A DNA stretch of 64,000 nucleotides from positions 288,001 to 352,000 of the forward strand of contig NZ_CP104550.1 in NCBI RefSeq assembly GCF_025397995.1, read 5' to 3'. This document shows, piece by piece, positions 9,640 through 18,988 of the stretch. The number at the start of each line of letters is the position of its first letter. Position 1 is the stretch's first letter. This stretch comes from Methanothermobacter wolfeii. Its GTDB lineage: Archaea > Methanobacteriota > Methanobacteria > Methanobacteriales > Methanothermobacteraceae. The notes under the pieces were generated by a model. The model had not been told where the DNA came from. It made no database searches and saw only the letters and a list, made by a program, of their open reading frames with translations. Both the position numbers and the translations under genes were made by a program.

Positions 9640-10973
9640 CTATTTCAGCTCCTCAAGGACCTCTGTAACTATCTTGAGGAACTTTTCAACTAGGGCCCTG
9701 TTTTTCTCTTCACTGGCCTTCACACGATCCTCTTCCAGCTTTCTATGTATTGCAAGGGCGTATATGTCTGCCAGGCGTTCAACGGTTTCAAGGTCCCTCT
9801 CTGTGTAGTCACCATCCTTCCCTGAAACTGCAACTATACCAGCAAGTTCACCGTTGAGGATGGATGGTGCTGCAAGGAAGTTTGAAAGTTCAACATGACC
9901 CCCAGGGACACCCCCTGACCTCGGGTCCTCCCCGGGTTGTTGGTCATGATTGGCTTTCTGTTTTCCAGGACCCAGTCCCAGAGGCCACCCATCTTAAGGT
10001 ACTCTGAACCCTCACCCTTAACATGGCACTCTTCCAGGACATCCCCTCCGAGGGAGTAATTTTTGAGTCTGCCGGGGGATTCGAAGAAACCTGCAAGGGA
10101 GTAACGGCTCCCTGTCAGTTTCATGGCGTTTTCAGCGATACTCTCTAAGATCTCTTCAAGTGTCAGGGGCTGGAGAAGCTTCCGGGATAACTCTGCAAGG
10201 CTCCTGTTTATCATGGTCTCCATTTCAAGGGCCTTCCTGGCGGCAGCAGCCTCGGTGACATCCCTGTGTATCCCTACAGCTCCGGTTATCCTTTCTTCAA
10301 AGTCGCGGAGCGGTGACATTGTCGTCTGGAAGTGAAATTCTTCATGGGCTGACCATGTCCATTCGTAGCTTACAGACTCCCCCTCAAGGGCCCTCCTGAC
10401 CATCTCCATGTTTATATCGTCATCGAATACTTCATGGATCTTCTTACCCGTAACATCCTCCTCTGAAAGTCCATACCTTTCAAGGGGCCCAGAGGATACC
10501 ATGGTTAGGGTTCCATGGGAGTCAACCGTGAAGAGTATGTCTGTAAGTGAGGTTAGTATGGCCCTGAAGAGTTCATTGCTCTCGGTCAGTTTCTTCTCAA
10601 GTTCATGCTTGTAGAGGGCCACTTCAATGATGCTGTGGAGTTCGCGGTCCTCGAAGGGTTTTATTATGTAACCGAAGGGCCCAGTTACCTTGGCCCTTTT
10701 AAGGGTCTCTTCATCAGAATAGGCGGTTATGTAAACTATGGGGACCTTAAGATGTTTTGATATCTCTTCAGCAGCCTCTATACCATCCATATCTCCTTTA
10801 AGAACTATGTCCATGAGTATTATGTCTGGCTTTGTCTTTTTAGCCATTTCAACAGCCTTTTCGCCGGTGGAGGCGGTGGCGGTTACCTCATAGCCCAGGG
10901 ATTCAAGTCTCTGGGTTATGTCAATCGCAACTATGCTTTCATCTTCCACCACCATAACCCTAGCCTTAGACAT
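9640..10973 (-). pseudogene. Response-regulator receiver-PAS-GAF signalling protein, frameshifted
   Basis: The N terminus is a CheY-like receiver ([14 protein letters not shown], phospho-acceptor region [28 protein letters not shown]). A PAS domain (about residues 135-255) and a GAF domain follow. The frame is lost near 9930 at a run of C bases: one frame stops soon after, while the shifted frame continues as GAF sequence ([17 protein letters not shown]) plus a charged helix to the stop at 9640-9642. Restoring one base gives about 445 residues. No HATPase domain is visible. The start is the ATG at 10973 with GAGGTGGACC. The shift is either a real mutation or a sequencing error in a homopolymer. 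Confidence 0.8.
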
Positions 10974-11044
10974 GGTCCACCTCAAACTTTTTATCTTAAA
11001 TTACTTCTGTGTATTACATCATATAAAGATGTGTCATATGCAAG

Positions 11045-11053
11045 TATATTTAT
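11045..11053 (+). promoter_or_regulatory. TATA box for tmk
   Basis: TATATTTAT lies about 27 bases before the chosen ATG at 11077, with no strong ribosome binding site at normal spacing. This suggests a leaderless or nearly leaderless transcript. Confidence 0.45.
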
Positions 11054-11076
11054 CTGGGGTAATCCAATTGAAGTCC

Positions 11077-11658
11077 ATGTACATATGCTTTGAGGGAATC
11101 GACGGATCCGGGAAGACAACCCATGCGGCTCTTATCGCCGGATGGCTAAGGGATAATGGCTTCAGTGTTGAGGAGGTGAGGGAGCCCACAGATTCAGAGA
11201 TAGGTGCCCTTATAAGGAGGATGCTCACGGATTCCGATGCGAGGTCAGAGGATAAACAGAGGATCTTCGCCCTTCTCTTTGCAGCCGACAGGCTACTTCT
11301 GGACAGTAAAATAAGGGAAGAATGGGCTGACCGCGTTATTGTAAGTGACAGGTGCTACTATTCAAGCCTGGTCTATCAGGGACCCGTGGACTGGGTCAGG
11401 GAGATAAACAGGTTCGCACCCGAACCCGACATTGTTATTCTTCTTGATATTGATGCAGGGACCGCCATTGAGAGGTGTGGCGGTACCGATGAATTCGAGG
11501 ACCACTCCTTCCTTGAGAAGGTCAGGGAGAGGTACCTTGAACTTGCAGATCAGAAGGGCTTCCATGTTATTGACGCTGCAAGGGGTGTCAGGATCATCCA
11601 GAGGGATATAAGGAGGGTGATAGCCCCTCACCTTGGCATCTGCACCGGGGGGATCTAG
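11077..11658 (+). CDS. tmk: Thymidylate kinase
   Basis: Phosphorylates dTMP to dTDP with ATP for DNA synthesis. About 193 residues, the normal archaeal size, starting MYICFEGIDGSGKTTHA, which contains the P-loop. The DR(C/Y) motif appears as VIVSDRCYYSS, and the LID-side segment follows near VREPTDSEIG and ILLDIDAGTA. The frame is open 53 codons further upstream, but the protein clearly begins at the conserved beta strand, so ATG 11077 is chosen. The stop TAG shares the palindrome CTAG with the stop of the converging small gene. Confidence 0.92.
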   Translation: MYICFEGIDGSGKTTHAALIAGWLRDNGFSVEEVREPTDSEIGALIRRMLTDSDARSEDKQRIFALLFAADRLLLDSKIREEWADRVIVSDRCYYSSLVYQGPVDWVREINRFAPEPDIVILLDIDAGTAIERCGGTDEFEDHSFLEKVRERYLELADQKGFHVIDAARGVRIIQRDIRRVIAPHLGICTGGI

Positions 11659-11846
11659 CCTTCAAGTTCCCTTATCCTTTCGTTGAGGAACCTCAGTATA
11701 TGGTCCCTTGCCTTTTCAAGTTCCTCAAGTTCACCCCTGAGGACCGGGCCGTCATCTGTCTGTATCAGTTCAACTTCATAGCTGCTTATTATTTCTGCCA
11801 TTGTGGTGTGTGTTATACCTGGTGGTAGTCTCATATCATAGAGCAT
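11655..11846 (-). CDS. Small conserved hypothetical protein (63 residues)
   Basis: I do not recognise a family. The protein is short and acidic, with a C-terminal amphipathic helix (LEELEKARDHILRFLNERIR), and looks like a small helical adaptor. Its start lies directly after the tyrS stop, so it is probably translated with tyrS. Its end overlaps the end of tmk by three to four bases in a convergent arrangement. Conserved position after tyrS would be the best support. Confidence 0.55.
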   Translation of the reverse strand: MLYDMRLPPGITHTTMAEIISSYEVELIQTDDGPVLRGELEELEKARDHILRFLNERIRELEG

Positions 11847-12812
11847 TCAGACACCTTCCATATATTCCCTTACAGGTTTAAGGATCTCGACTAGGTACTC
11901 TGAGACTGCATTCTTGAGGTCAAGGGGGTGGAGTTCACCGCTGGTGTAGAGTTTGATGATTTCATCGTATCCAGCCTCAAGGTCACCCCCGAACTTCTCA
12001 GGCCTCCTGATGGTTATCTCTGGGTGCAGGGGGCTGATGAAGTACCTGAGGATCTCCACTACAGGGTTGCCCTCAGCCTCACCCATTGGACAGTAGGCCT
12101 TCCTTACCTTTTCCCTGATCTCATCAGGGGAGTCATCCACTGCAATGAAGTTGCCCTTGCTTGAGGACATCTTCTCGGAGCCATCCATGCCATGGAGCAG
12201 TGGTGTGTGTATGCATACAGGGGCGTTAAAGCCGAGCCTTGGCAGGTTCTCCCTTGCCAGCATGTGTATCTTCCGCTGTTCCATACCGCCAAGGGCAACG
12301 TCAACATCAAGGTAGGCCATGTCAATCACCTGCATCAGGGGGTAGATGACCTCGGCAACCTTATGGTCCCTGGCCTCTCGGGTTATCTGGGCCATGCTCC
12401 TCCTTGCCCTTACAAGTGTCGTTATGAGGGCGAGCCTGTAGACAAGGTCAGTGTACTCTGGTTCTGTCTGGAAGGATGATCCCAGGATGAACTCTGTCCT
12501 TTCAGGGGAAAGCCCGAGGGCAAGGAAGCATTCACGATTGTAATCAGCCATTTCCCTTATTGACTCCAGGCTCCCCTTTCCATTGAGGTATGCATGGTAA
12601 TCTGCAAGGAGTATCTTAACCCTGAAGCCCGCCTCCTGGAGTTCCCTGAGTTTCCTTACTGTTATGGCGTGTCCAAGGTGAACCCTTCCTGATGGTTCAT
12701 AGCCTGTGTAGACCACGGGTTCATCCTTTCTGATAACCTCCCTGAGCTCCTCAGGGGTCACAACCTCCAGAACATCGCGTGTTATGAGATTTATACGTGA
12801 TTCTGTATCCAT
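11847..12812 (-). CDS. tyrS: Tyrosyl-tRNA synthetase
   Basis: Class I synthetase that charges tRNA-Tyr, in the compact archaeal/eukaryotic form (about 321 residues). The HIGH-like motif reads [12 protein letters not shown], and the second signature reads [20 protein letters not shown] and the [16 protein letters not shown] segment line the tyrosine pocket. The ATG at 12812 is preceded by GGAGTGATTTT, so I prefer it to an upstream in-frame start at 12839. It overlaps the end of the nmd3 gene slightly, in a run of translation genes (aIF2-beta, NMD3, TyrRS). Confidence 0.94.
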   Translation of the reverse strand: MDTESRINLITRDVLEVVTPEELREVIRKDEPVVYTGYEPSGRVHLGHAITVRKLRELQEAGFRVKILLADYHAYLNGKGSLESIREMADYNRECFLALGLSPERTEFILGSSFQTEPEYTDLVYRLALITTLVRARRSMAQITREARDHKVAEVIYPLMQVIDMAYLDVDVALGGMEQRKIHMLARENLPRLGFNAPVCIHTPLLHGMDGSEKMSSSKGNFIAVDDSPDEIREKVRKAYCPMGEAEGNPVVEILRYFISPLHPEITIRRPEKFGGDLEAGYDEIIKLYTSGELHPLDLKNAVSEYLVEILKPVREYMEGV

Positions 12813-12816
12813 AAAA

Positions 12817-13875
12817 TCACTCCTGCAGATCATCCTCAATGATGTAGAGTCTTCTTTTGATTTCTATAACCGGAACTTCCTCTCCAATCTCCAGTTTTGA
12901 GGTGCGGCTGTCCACTTCAAGGTCAACCGGTTCAAATGTTTCAGGGTGGAGGACCTGGATCATGGTGGGGGACCTTGAAGTCACGGTGGTTCTTTTAACA
13001 TCCCCTGCACGGGCTATAACCTCTATGTTATCGTATTCACCCCAGAGGATGGTCCTGATCTCCCCTGTCTCAAGGTCCCTTACGTTCACGCCACTGGCCT
13101 TGAAGCCCAGCACAGCACCCTTCTGGCCCCGGTGGGATATGAAGTCCCCCTTCCTGAATTCTGCAAGTCTGAGTGAAATCCAGGTCCTGTAGAGGCCCCT
13201 GCCTGTTGATTTATCCTGACCCATAAGCCGGGGGGATTCCATGGATATCCCACCCATCTCCTCTTTAAGGGCCCCTGTAACCTTCCTTGCAGACCTGTGG
13301 GATCCTATATAGTAGTCAACACCCTCCTTAACCTCAACCCTCCTGGGTAGGTAGGCGAGCCGGTCCCTCTTTGATAGCCTTGAAAGCGTCCTCTTGACTA
13401 TCCTGTCGGCAGTTTCTACCTCGGACTTACTTAACCTTCTACTGTCGGCCCTGAGCTGTATCACTGCTTCATAGTATCCTGAGCTCTGTTTGCTGCAGGA
13501 GGGGCATACAGTGTTAATGAGCCTGACCTCGGTCCAGTATTCCTGGTGCATCTTCCTTCCAAGGACCTCGGCGTCAACCTCCACATGGCACCGGTAGATG
13601 CTGCCCCTCCTCTGGGTTATTTCAAGTTCAATCTCAGGGTCCTCCACAGGGGGCTCCCAGGATATGTTGTCCTCAAGGGCCCTGTATATGATTTCCTCTT
13701 CAGGGAGACCCTCATCCAGCCATCGGCCGCTTACGAGTTTGGAGTGGCAGTGGCTGCATATGTTGACGTCTATCCTCTCGGGTATGCTGAGGATACTGTA
13801 CTCCTCCAGGAAACAGTCCCTGCAGAGGCCCTTAAATAATTCAGAATCAGATCTACCGCACCTTACACAGAACAT
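12817..13875 (-). CDS. NMD3-like ribosomal large-subunit protein
   Basis: 352 residues with two N-terminal zinc-finger pairs ([19 protein letters not shown] and CSHCHSKLV). A later [19 protein letters not shown] segment is diagnostic of the NMD3 family. In eukaryotes NMD3 is the export adaptor of the 60S subunit. In archaea, without a nucleus, it is thought to act in late 50S maturation or as an aIF6 partner. It lies between aIF2-beta and TyrRS on the same strand with short gaps, consistent with one translation operon. The ATG at 13875 follows AGGAA. Confidence 0.85.
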   Translation of the reverse strand: MFCVRCGRSDSELFKGLCRDCFLEEYSILSIPERIDVNICSHCHSKLVSGRWLDEGLPEEEIIYRALEDNISWEPPVEDPEIELEITQRRGSIYRCHVEVDAEVLGRKMHQEYWTEVRLINTVCPSCSKQSSGYYEAVIQLRADSRRLSKSEVETADRIVKRTLSRLSKRDRLAYLPRRVEVKEGVDYYIGSHRSARKVTGALKEEMGGISMESPRLMGQDKSTGRGLYRTWISLRLAEFRKGDFISHRGQKGAVLGFKASGVNVRDLETGEIRTILWGEYDNIEVIARAGDVKRTTVTSRSPTMIQVLHPETFEPVDLEVDSRTSKLEIGEEVPVIEIKRRLYIIEDDLQE

Positions 13876-13902
13876 TTCCTGTCCATGCTCCCTTCAATGA
13901 TT

Positions 13903-14310
13903 TCAGACATTCTTGAGGGGGGCTTTTGCACCGCAGGCCTCGCATTTAAGGAGGGATATTCGTCCTTCCCTTATTATCCTAGTGTCCGGTCTGTTGCACT
14001 CGTGGCATATGACGAATTTCTTCACGTAGTCGTCTATCCTTTCATTTATAAGAAAATGGGTGAACTTACCCTGCAGTATGGCCCTTCCGCCTTCAAGGTT
14101 CCCTGCGGTACCCAGTTCCCTTAGAAGGAACTTGAGCAGGTGCTGGGGGTCCCTGTTGAGGGCATCCGCAACCTCCCTGAAGTTCTGGATGAAGGTCCTG
14201 TTTCCCTGTATCACGGAGTATGCCCGGGGGACCTCGAAACGTTTTGTCTCAAATACTTCAGGGGGTAACTGGTCTATGGCCCTTTCAAGTAATTTCTCAT
14301 AATCATTCAT
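13903..14310 (-). CDS. eif2b: Translation initiation factor aIF2 subunit beta
   Basis: 135 residues, the usual archaeal size. The aIF2 complex brings initiator Met-tRNA to the small subunit. The N-terminal helix and the core alpha/beta segment ([20 protein letters not shown]) are followed by a C-terminal zinc ribbon with CHEC and CEAC ([25 protein letters not shown]). The start ATG at 14310 has GGAGGTATCAGTT in front. It is directly downstream of mcm on the same strand, and nmd3 follows within 30 bases. Confidence 0.94.
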   Translation of the reverse strand: MNDYEKLLERAIDQLPPEVFETKRFEVPRAYSVIQGNRTFIQNFREVADALNRDPQHLLKFLLRELGTAGNLEGGRAILQGKFTHFLINERIDDYVKKFVICHECNRPDTRIIREGRISLLKCEACGAKAPLKNV

Positions 14311-14348
14311 AACTGATACCTCCAGATAAAAGTGTTAATATGGAAAAG

Positions 14349-16349
14349 CTAAACTATCTTAAGGTATCCTCTGCTGGGTTCAAATATAACTCCCTTGTCC
14401 TTGAGGATCCTTATGACTTCCTCCACCTTTTCCTCACTCACATTATATCTATCCATCATCTCAGATATAAGAATATTGGTGGGTGCCTTGCCACCGTATT
14501 CATCCTCAAATTCCCTTATGAGTTCAATGATCAGGCGGAACTTGTCCCTCTCAGATTTCGGTGTTCTCCCCTCAACCTTGTCTATGTCTATCTTTCCTGT
14601 TTCAGGGTCGTAGCCCACCTGTTTCAGACAGGCCTGGGATAACTTGATGGCCTTCCTGGCGTCTTCAGCCTCAACGTGTTCCTTGAGCTTTATCTTTGCA
14701 CTGGCCTCAGAGAGACGTATTATGGCCTCCAGCTGCCTTGCGGTTATGGGTACCGGGGAATCCTCATCTGCAGCGCTTGCCCTCATTGATACATAGAAGT
14801 CCTCAAGGACCTGCATGGCTTCATCCGTAAGCACCGGCCGCACGTTCTTCCTTGCATAGGCGATGTACTTCCTCAGGAGTTCAGGGTCAATTTCGAAGGG
14901 CATCTGGTCCTCCTTATGGGTCTTGAGTATGTGCCTTGCAAGGGCACGGTCCTTGTCCTCATCGGGCTTGTCCTCAACCACAAATATGAGGTCGAAACGT
15001 GAGAGTATGGTTGATGGGAGGTCTATCTGCTCCGCTATTGACTTGTAACTATCGAAGCGTCCGAACTTGGGGTTTGCAGCTGCAAGGACAGAGCACCTTG
15101 AGTTGAGGGTGGCCATTATCCCTGCCTTTGCTATGCTGATGGTCTGCTGCTCCAGGGCCTCGTGTATGGCAGAGCGGTCCTCCTCACGCATCTTGTCCAG
15201 TTCGTCAACACAGACGTTACCCTTATCCCCGAGGACAAGGGCCCCTGCCTCAAGGGACCAGCCCCCGAATTCATCCCTGACGGCAGCGGCTGTAAGACCG
15301 ACCCCTGATGTACCCTTACCGCTGGTGTAGATGCCTCTGGGGGCCAGCTTTGAGACGTACTTGAGCATCTGGGACTTACCTATACCAGGGTCCCCTACTA
15401 TGAGTATGTGTATGTCTCCACGAAGCCGGGTCTTGTCATCAAGCTCCTTACCGGAGCCACCGAAGAGCTGGAGGGCTATGGCCTCCTTGACCTCACGGTA
15501 CCCGTGGATTGATGGGGCCGTGGATCTTATTATCTTCTCATAGATGTTGGGGTCACTGGCAAGTTCCTTTATCTTCTCCTCATCCTCCTCTGTTATCTGG
15601 AGCTCCTCGAATTCCTGTTCAAGGAACTCTGCATAGTTACCGTATATGAAGTTCTTGAACCTCTTGGTCCTCTCATCCCTGACGGTTCTCAGGGTCCCGG
15701 TGACCCTCACTATATCACCTGGTGTGAGGGTGTCCACAAGGTCATCCTCAAGGACGACCGTTATCTGCCTGGGCTGCTCCCCACCTGAAAGGTTCTCCAG
15801 GGGCTCCTGGAGTTTCAGTGTCTGGGTGTCAAGGAACTCGGACTCATCCTGGAGCAGCCGGAATGACCGCCCACCACACTCTGAACACATGGAGGGCTCC
15901 GTTAACATGTTGGTTGACTGGGTCACCTCATGCAGCCTCATACATCCACGGCACTCGAAGACAGCCTTAACTATCCTGGGCCTTATCTCATCGGTTTTCC
16001 TCACAATCCCATCCACAGCCACAAATTTACCTATGAACTTGCTGCGGAGCTCCCTCAGGGGGATTATGTTGCTGATCCCCATGAATCTTATGTTGAGTTC
16101 AGCGTTCTTTCTGAGGGGGTCTATGTTCCTTATGGCCTGCTGGGCTGCCCTTATCACATCATCGGGTTTTTCAATTAAAAGGTCTGCAAGGTCCGGATCG
16201 AACATTTCAAGGTCAAGATAATCAACATGGATTGATCTTTCAGTAGGATATTTCTCTATAGCCTCAAAGACCTTATCCTTGTACTTTGTTGAGAAGAATT
16301 CCTCGAATTTGGTCAGTGCTGTTTTGCTCTTGTCAACGGTTTTCATCAT
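14349..16349 (-). CDS. mcm: Replicative helicase MCM
   Basis: 666 residues, the same length as the well-studied M. thermautotrophicus MCM. The N-terminal domain carries a zinc-binding CXXC pair (FECRGCMRL and CSECGG) and the OB-fold beta hairpins. The AAA+ domain has Walker [14 protein letters not shown], Walker [10 protein letters not shown], sensor 1 [11 protein letters not shown] and the arginine finger [10 protein letters not shown] winged-helix domain closes the C terminus. There is no ribosome binding site, and a TATA-like box lies 26 bases upstream, implying a leaderless mRNA. Several residues differ from my memory of the Delta H protein (for example TKYKDK near the N terminus), arguing for another strain or species. 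Confidence 0.97.
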   Translation of the reverse strand: MMKTVDKSKTALTKFEEFFSTKYKDKVFEAIEKYPTERSIHVDYLDLEMFDPDLADLLIEKPDDVIRAAQQAIRNIDPLRKNAELNIRFMGISNIIPLRELRSKFIGKFVAVDGIVRKTDEIRPRIVKAVFECRGCMRLHEVTQSTNMLTEPSMCSECGGRSFRLLQDESEFLDTQTLKLQEPLENLSGGEQPRQITVVLEDDLVDTLTPGDIVRVTGTLRTVRDERTKRFKNFIYGNYAEFLEQEFEELQITEEDEEKIKELASDPNIYEKIIRSTAPSIHGYREVKEAIALQLFGGSGKELDDKTRLRGDIHILIVGDPGIGKSQMLKYVSKLAPRGIYTSGKGTSGVGLTAAAVRDEFGGWSLEAGALVLGDKGNVCVDELDKMREEDRSAIHEALEQQTISIAKAGIMATLNSRCSVLAAANPKFGRFDSYKSIAEQIDLPSTILSRFDLIFVVEDKPDEDKDRALARHILKTHKEDQMPFEIDPELLRKYIAYARKNVRPVLTDEAMQVLEDFYVSMRASAADEDSPVPITARQLEAIIRLSEASAKIKLKEHVEAEDARKAIKLSQACLKQVGYDPETGKIDIDKVEGRTPKSERDKFRLIIELIREFEDEYGGKAPTNILISEMMDRYNVSEEKVEEVIRILKDKGVIFEPSRGYLKIV

Positions 16350-16570
16350 GAAAACTATATTATGACCCCATTATAAAACTTTAATGAGGAATTTTCTTTG
16401 GGGGTATTGCAGGAATCATTAAGTGATAAGGTTCTGATTTGGTGATTGTTAAATAAGGGATTGCAGGGATCATTAATCATTAAGTAATAAAAGATCCTGA
16501 GTTTAAATGGACACCGATGAGATCATAGTGATGTAAATGTTTACTGACTAGGTTGAGTCCAGGTGATATT
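16350..16570. promoter_or_regulatory. Divergent promoter region between mcm and a membrane-protein gene, with a direct repeat
   Basis: The minus strand has AGTTTTATAATG at about 16369-16380, 26 bases before the mcm ATG, a likely TATA box. The region is AT-rich and contains a partial direct repeat: ATTGCAGGAATCATTAAGT at about 16407-16425, and ATTGCAGGGATCATTAA at about 16461-16477 with a further ATCATTAAGTAATAA right after. I see no Cdc6/Orc gene or long origin box here, so I do not call it an origin. Confidence 0.45.
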
Positions 16571-17005
16571 ATGAGGAGATCAAGGATAAACATGTTCAAA
16601 TTAACATCAATGACAATATCCATCCTGGGAATACTCCTTATCATAGGTACGGTACTGGTATTCGCCTACATTGGTGTTGATGCCATTTCAGAGGCCATAT
16701 CAGGCAGTGTTGACAGGGGATCCCAGTATGATGAACTTGCCAAGCTTCAGAGTGATTACTCCGCCCTCAAGGTACAGTATGATGATGCTAAAAAGGAGGT
16801 TTACAGGAGGAACAATGATAACCTGACAAAGACATACCTGAATGCAGAGATCGAACTTGTGAAGGCAAAATCCGCCATAGATGATGTTAACAGTGCACTT
16901 GTAACCGATAAACCAAAGGAAGAGGTTGATGAGAGGATAAAAACTGCAAGGTACCAGCTTCAGGTGGCTGCACAGGCACTGGATGATTTGAGGAGAAGGC
17001 TCTGA
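16571..17005 (+). CDS. Single-pass membrane protein with extracytoplasmic coiled coil
   Basis: About 144 residues. Residues 10-35 form one hydrophobic segment (SILGILLIIGTVLVFAYIG). The rest is charged and helical with heptad-like spacing (YDELAKLQSDYSALKVQYDD onwards), so it is an N-anchored coiled-coil protein. The ATG at 16571 is directly behind AGGTGATATT, which fixes the start. I do not recognise a family. It is transcribed away from mcm, followed by about 100 non-coding bases, and seems to be a single-gene unit. Confidence 0.7.
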   Translation: MRRSRINMFKLTSMTISILGILLIIGTVLVFAYIGVDAISEAISGSVDRGSQYDELAKLQSDYSALKVQYDDAKKEVYRRNNDNLTKTYLNAEIELVKAKSAIDDVNSALVTDKPKEEVDERIKTARYQLQVAAQALDDLRRRL

Positions 17006-17108
17006 GATTCCAGGGCCTTTCATCTCAATGAGTATGTTTTTTCATTCTTTACCATTTGTCGGGATTTGAGTGAATCTATGCTGTGATTTTCCCATCTTTA
17101 TTCTGGAT

Positions 17109-17744
17109 CTAGACGATGATCCTCTCCCATTTTCTTCTTCCCTTAAAGTCCCTTCCAACGATGTACATCTCAGCACTGGCCTTCCTGGATGATGCCGGCT
17201 TTGTGGTTTTAAGTTTCCAGAAGTCCCTCCTGAGCCTGGACAGGATCTCCGGGAGGTCAGGACCCTGAAAGGCCTTTATAAGGATGTTTCCCTTCTTATC
17301 AAGCACCCTGTAGGCTATATCAAGGACGTTCTCAACCAGTTCCATTGAACGCAGATGATCAATGTCCTTTATACCTGATAGTGATGGTGCGGCATCGGAT
17401 ATGACCACATCTGCCCTGCCGCCCAGTTCATGGATTATCCGATCCTTTATCTCTGGGTCGGTGAAGTCACCCCTGATGGACCTGAAGTTTTCAGCCGGAA
17501 ACCCCTTTATCCTCTGAAGGTCCACGGCAACCACCAGTCCATCCTCACCAACCTTATCAAGGGCGACCTGTGACCAGCCCCCTGGAGCTGCTCCAAGGTC
17601 AAGGACCACATCACCCTTTTTTATGAGCCTGTAACGGTTGTTGAGCTGAAGGAGCTTGTAGGATGCCCTTGAACGGTAGTTCTCCATCTTGGCACTCCTG
17701 TAGTAGTGGTCCCTCTTCCTTTCAGCCTGCCACCTCTTACCCAT
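17109..17744 (-). CDS. rlmE: FtsJ/RlmE-like rRNA 2'-O-methyltransferase
   Basis: About 211 residues, a complete RrmJ/FtsJ fold without extra domains. The substrate-facing N terminus reads [19 protein letters not shown], where the first lysine of the K-D-K-E tetrad is expected. The SAM loop is [28 protein letters not shown] carries the catalytic aspartate, and [10 protein letters not shown] carries the next lysine. The enzyme methylates a uridine in the 23S rRNA A loop in bacteria; the archaeal target is probably equivalent. GGAGGTG precedes the ATG at 17744, which overlaps the phosphodiesterase stop by 8 bases (ATGGGTAA). Confidence 0.9.
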   Translation of the reverse strand: MGKRWQAERKRDHYYRSAKMENYRSRASYKLLQLNNRYRLIKKGDVVLDLGAAPGGWSQVALDKVGEDGLVVAVDLQRIKGFPAENFRSIRGDFTDPEIKDRIIHELGGRADVVISDAAPSLSGIKDIDHLRSMELVENVLDIAYRVLDKKGNILIKAFQGPDLPEILSRLRRDFWKLKTTKPASSRKASAEMYIVGRDFKGRRKWERIIV

Positions 17745-18267
17745 CGGCGGCACCTCCAAACTGCAGTGATCTGCATACAGGGGCCCCCACCTTAACAATC
17801 TCAGCATCCAGTTTATCATCCTCTACCCTGAGGAGCATGACGCTTGGATCCGTTAACCTGGGGACGGTGGGGCTTCCAGGGTTCAGGAGGAGGATGTCCC
17901 TGAGTTCCGTTATGAAGGGTTGATGTGTGTGTCCAGTTATGAGGACATCAGCGTCAAGCTCAAGGCCAATGTACCTCAGCTGCTGGGTGTCCCCGCGGGG
18001 GTAAACCTCACCATGGTTCAGCCCAATCCTTAAGGATTCGATCTCAAGGACCCTTGACCTGGGGATTTCGGTGTGATGATAGCGGTCCATGTTCCCCTGG
18101 ACACACTCAACAGGTGCCAGTGTTTCAAGTTCATGGACGACTTCCATTGATGTAAGATCCCCTGCATGGAGGATCAGCTCCACCTCACTGAATACCCTGA
18201 AAACCATTTCAGGGATCCCCTCTGCCCTGTCCGGTATATGGGTGTCTGATATAACTCCGATCAGCAT
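17737..18267 (-). CDS. YfcE/MJ0936-type metallophosphoesterase
   Basis: 176 residues, normal for the family. The metal ligands appear in order: [12 protein letters not shown] (DXH), ILHAGDLTS (GD), VQGNMDRY (GNXD, with H/Y variation after it), LNHGEV (H) and ITGHTHQP (GHXH). Such enzymes hydrolyse phosphodiesters, often tested with bis-p-nitrophenyl phosphate, and the natural substrate is unknown. It is translationally coupled to the FtsJ-like gene by an 8-base overlap. The ATG at 18267 follows GGAGACTTTGA. Confidence 0.87.
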   Translation of the reverse strand: MLIGVISDTHIPDRAEGIPEMVFRVFSEVELILHAGDLTSMEVVHELETLAPVECVQGNMDRYHHTEIPRSRVLEIESLRIGLNHGEVYPRGDTQQLRYIGLELDADVLITGHTHQPFITELRDILLLNPGSPTVPRLTDPSVMLLRVEDDKLDAEIVKVGAPVCRSLQFGGAADG

Positions 18268-18446
18268 TCAAAGTCTCCATCATATTTACATTCAGAATAT
18301 CTGTTTTCTGTTAAAATAAATCTTAGGGTCCATGATGCCCCGGTAAAACAGTTCATGGTCCTCTCTATTAAAAATACTCTATTTTCCAGATTAAATGTTT
18401 TGACCGGGAAAAAGCCGATTCCTGTACAGGTGGAATGTTCCCTTTT

Positions 18447-18803
18447 TCAGTCGCCTGCAAGGAATCCTCCGATGGCGCCACCGATCCCCATGAATATCAT
18501 GGATACGAGTAGAAGTACAAGCACCAGGGCAGTTCCTGCAAAGGCCCCTATCAGGAATCCTCCTAAACCCCCCAGGACCGTGCCAAATATCACAAGAAGT
18601 ATGGCCAGCACTATACCCCCCAATGCTCCTGCAACGGTGGCGTTCCAGAACCCTGCAAGGGCGCCCTCCTTAACCATGAGGCCCACAATGAAACCTGCAA
18701 GGAAAAGACCCAGCACCGAGGCCTGGTTAATGAAGGGACTCAGTATAACAGGAAACACCACCGAGAGTACGAAACCGGTAATAACCGCTCCAGGTTTAAC
18801 CAT
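18447..18803 (-). CDS. Small glycine-rich membrane protein (DUF5518-like)
   Basis: 118 residues, nearly all hydrophobic, with three to four membrane segments and many glycines (GALGGIVLAILLVIFGTVLG, IFMGIGGAIGGFLAGD). It matches the pattern of DUF5518 membrane proteins common in Methanobacteriales. The ATG at 18803 is preceded by AGGTGTTTATA. Its function is unknown. Its promoter must lie in the same gap as the tandem duplication upstream of the divergent photolyase-like gene. Confidence 0.65.
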   Translation of the reverse strand: MVKPGAVITGFVLSVVFPVILSPFINQASVLGLFLAGFIVGLMVKEGALAGFWNATVAGALGGIVLAILLVIFGTVLGGLGGFLIGAFAGTALVLVLLLVSMIFMGIGGAIGGFLAGD

Positions 18804-18858
18804 TATAAACACCTGTGTAATCTATGGTGAATGATCCTAATAAAACTTTGCAGATTTA

Positions 18859-18970
18859 TAGATAATGAACAGCCGATCCCTCTATGAAAATCCTTTTTAA
18901 ATTTATAGATACTGTAGATAATGAACAGCCGATCCCTCTATGAAAATCCTTTTTAAATTTATAGATACTG
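18859..18970 (+). repeat. Perfect 56-bp tandem duplication holding the photolyase-like promoter
   Basis: Bases 18859-18914 are repeated without change at 18915-18970. Each copy ends with TTTTTAAATTTATAGATACTG, whose TTTATAGATA is a plausible TATA box. The second copy's TATA box lies about 25-30 bases before the ATG at 18989, fitting a leaderless mRNA. The duplication therefore gives two promoters 56 bases apart. Confidence 0.9.
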
Positions 18971-18988
18971 AGCAACATATCTCTATTC

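Noticed and set aside
15646-16221. 191-codon frame on the plus strand inside mcm
   Set aside because: It is a shadow of the well-conserved MCM coding sequence, has no start signals and shows serine-rich antisense composition.
16350-16570. Possible replication origin beside mcm because of AT-rich repeats
   Set aside because: No cdc6/orc1 gene and no long origin-box repeats are present; the repeats are short and fit a promoter region.
18355-18834. Long plus-strand frame opposite the small membrane protein
   Set aside because: It is the antisense of a hydrophobic, glycine-rich gene and has a proline/threonine-rich composition typical of shadow frames.
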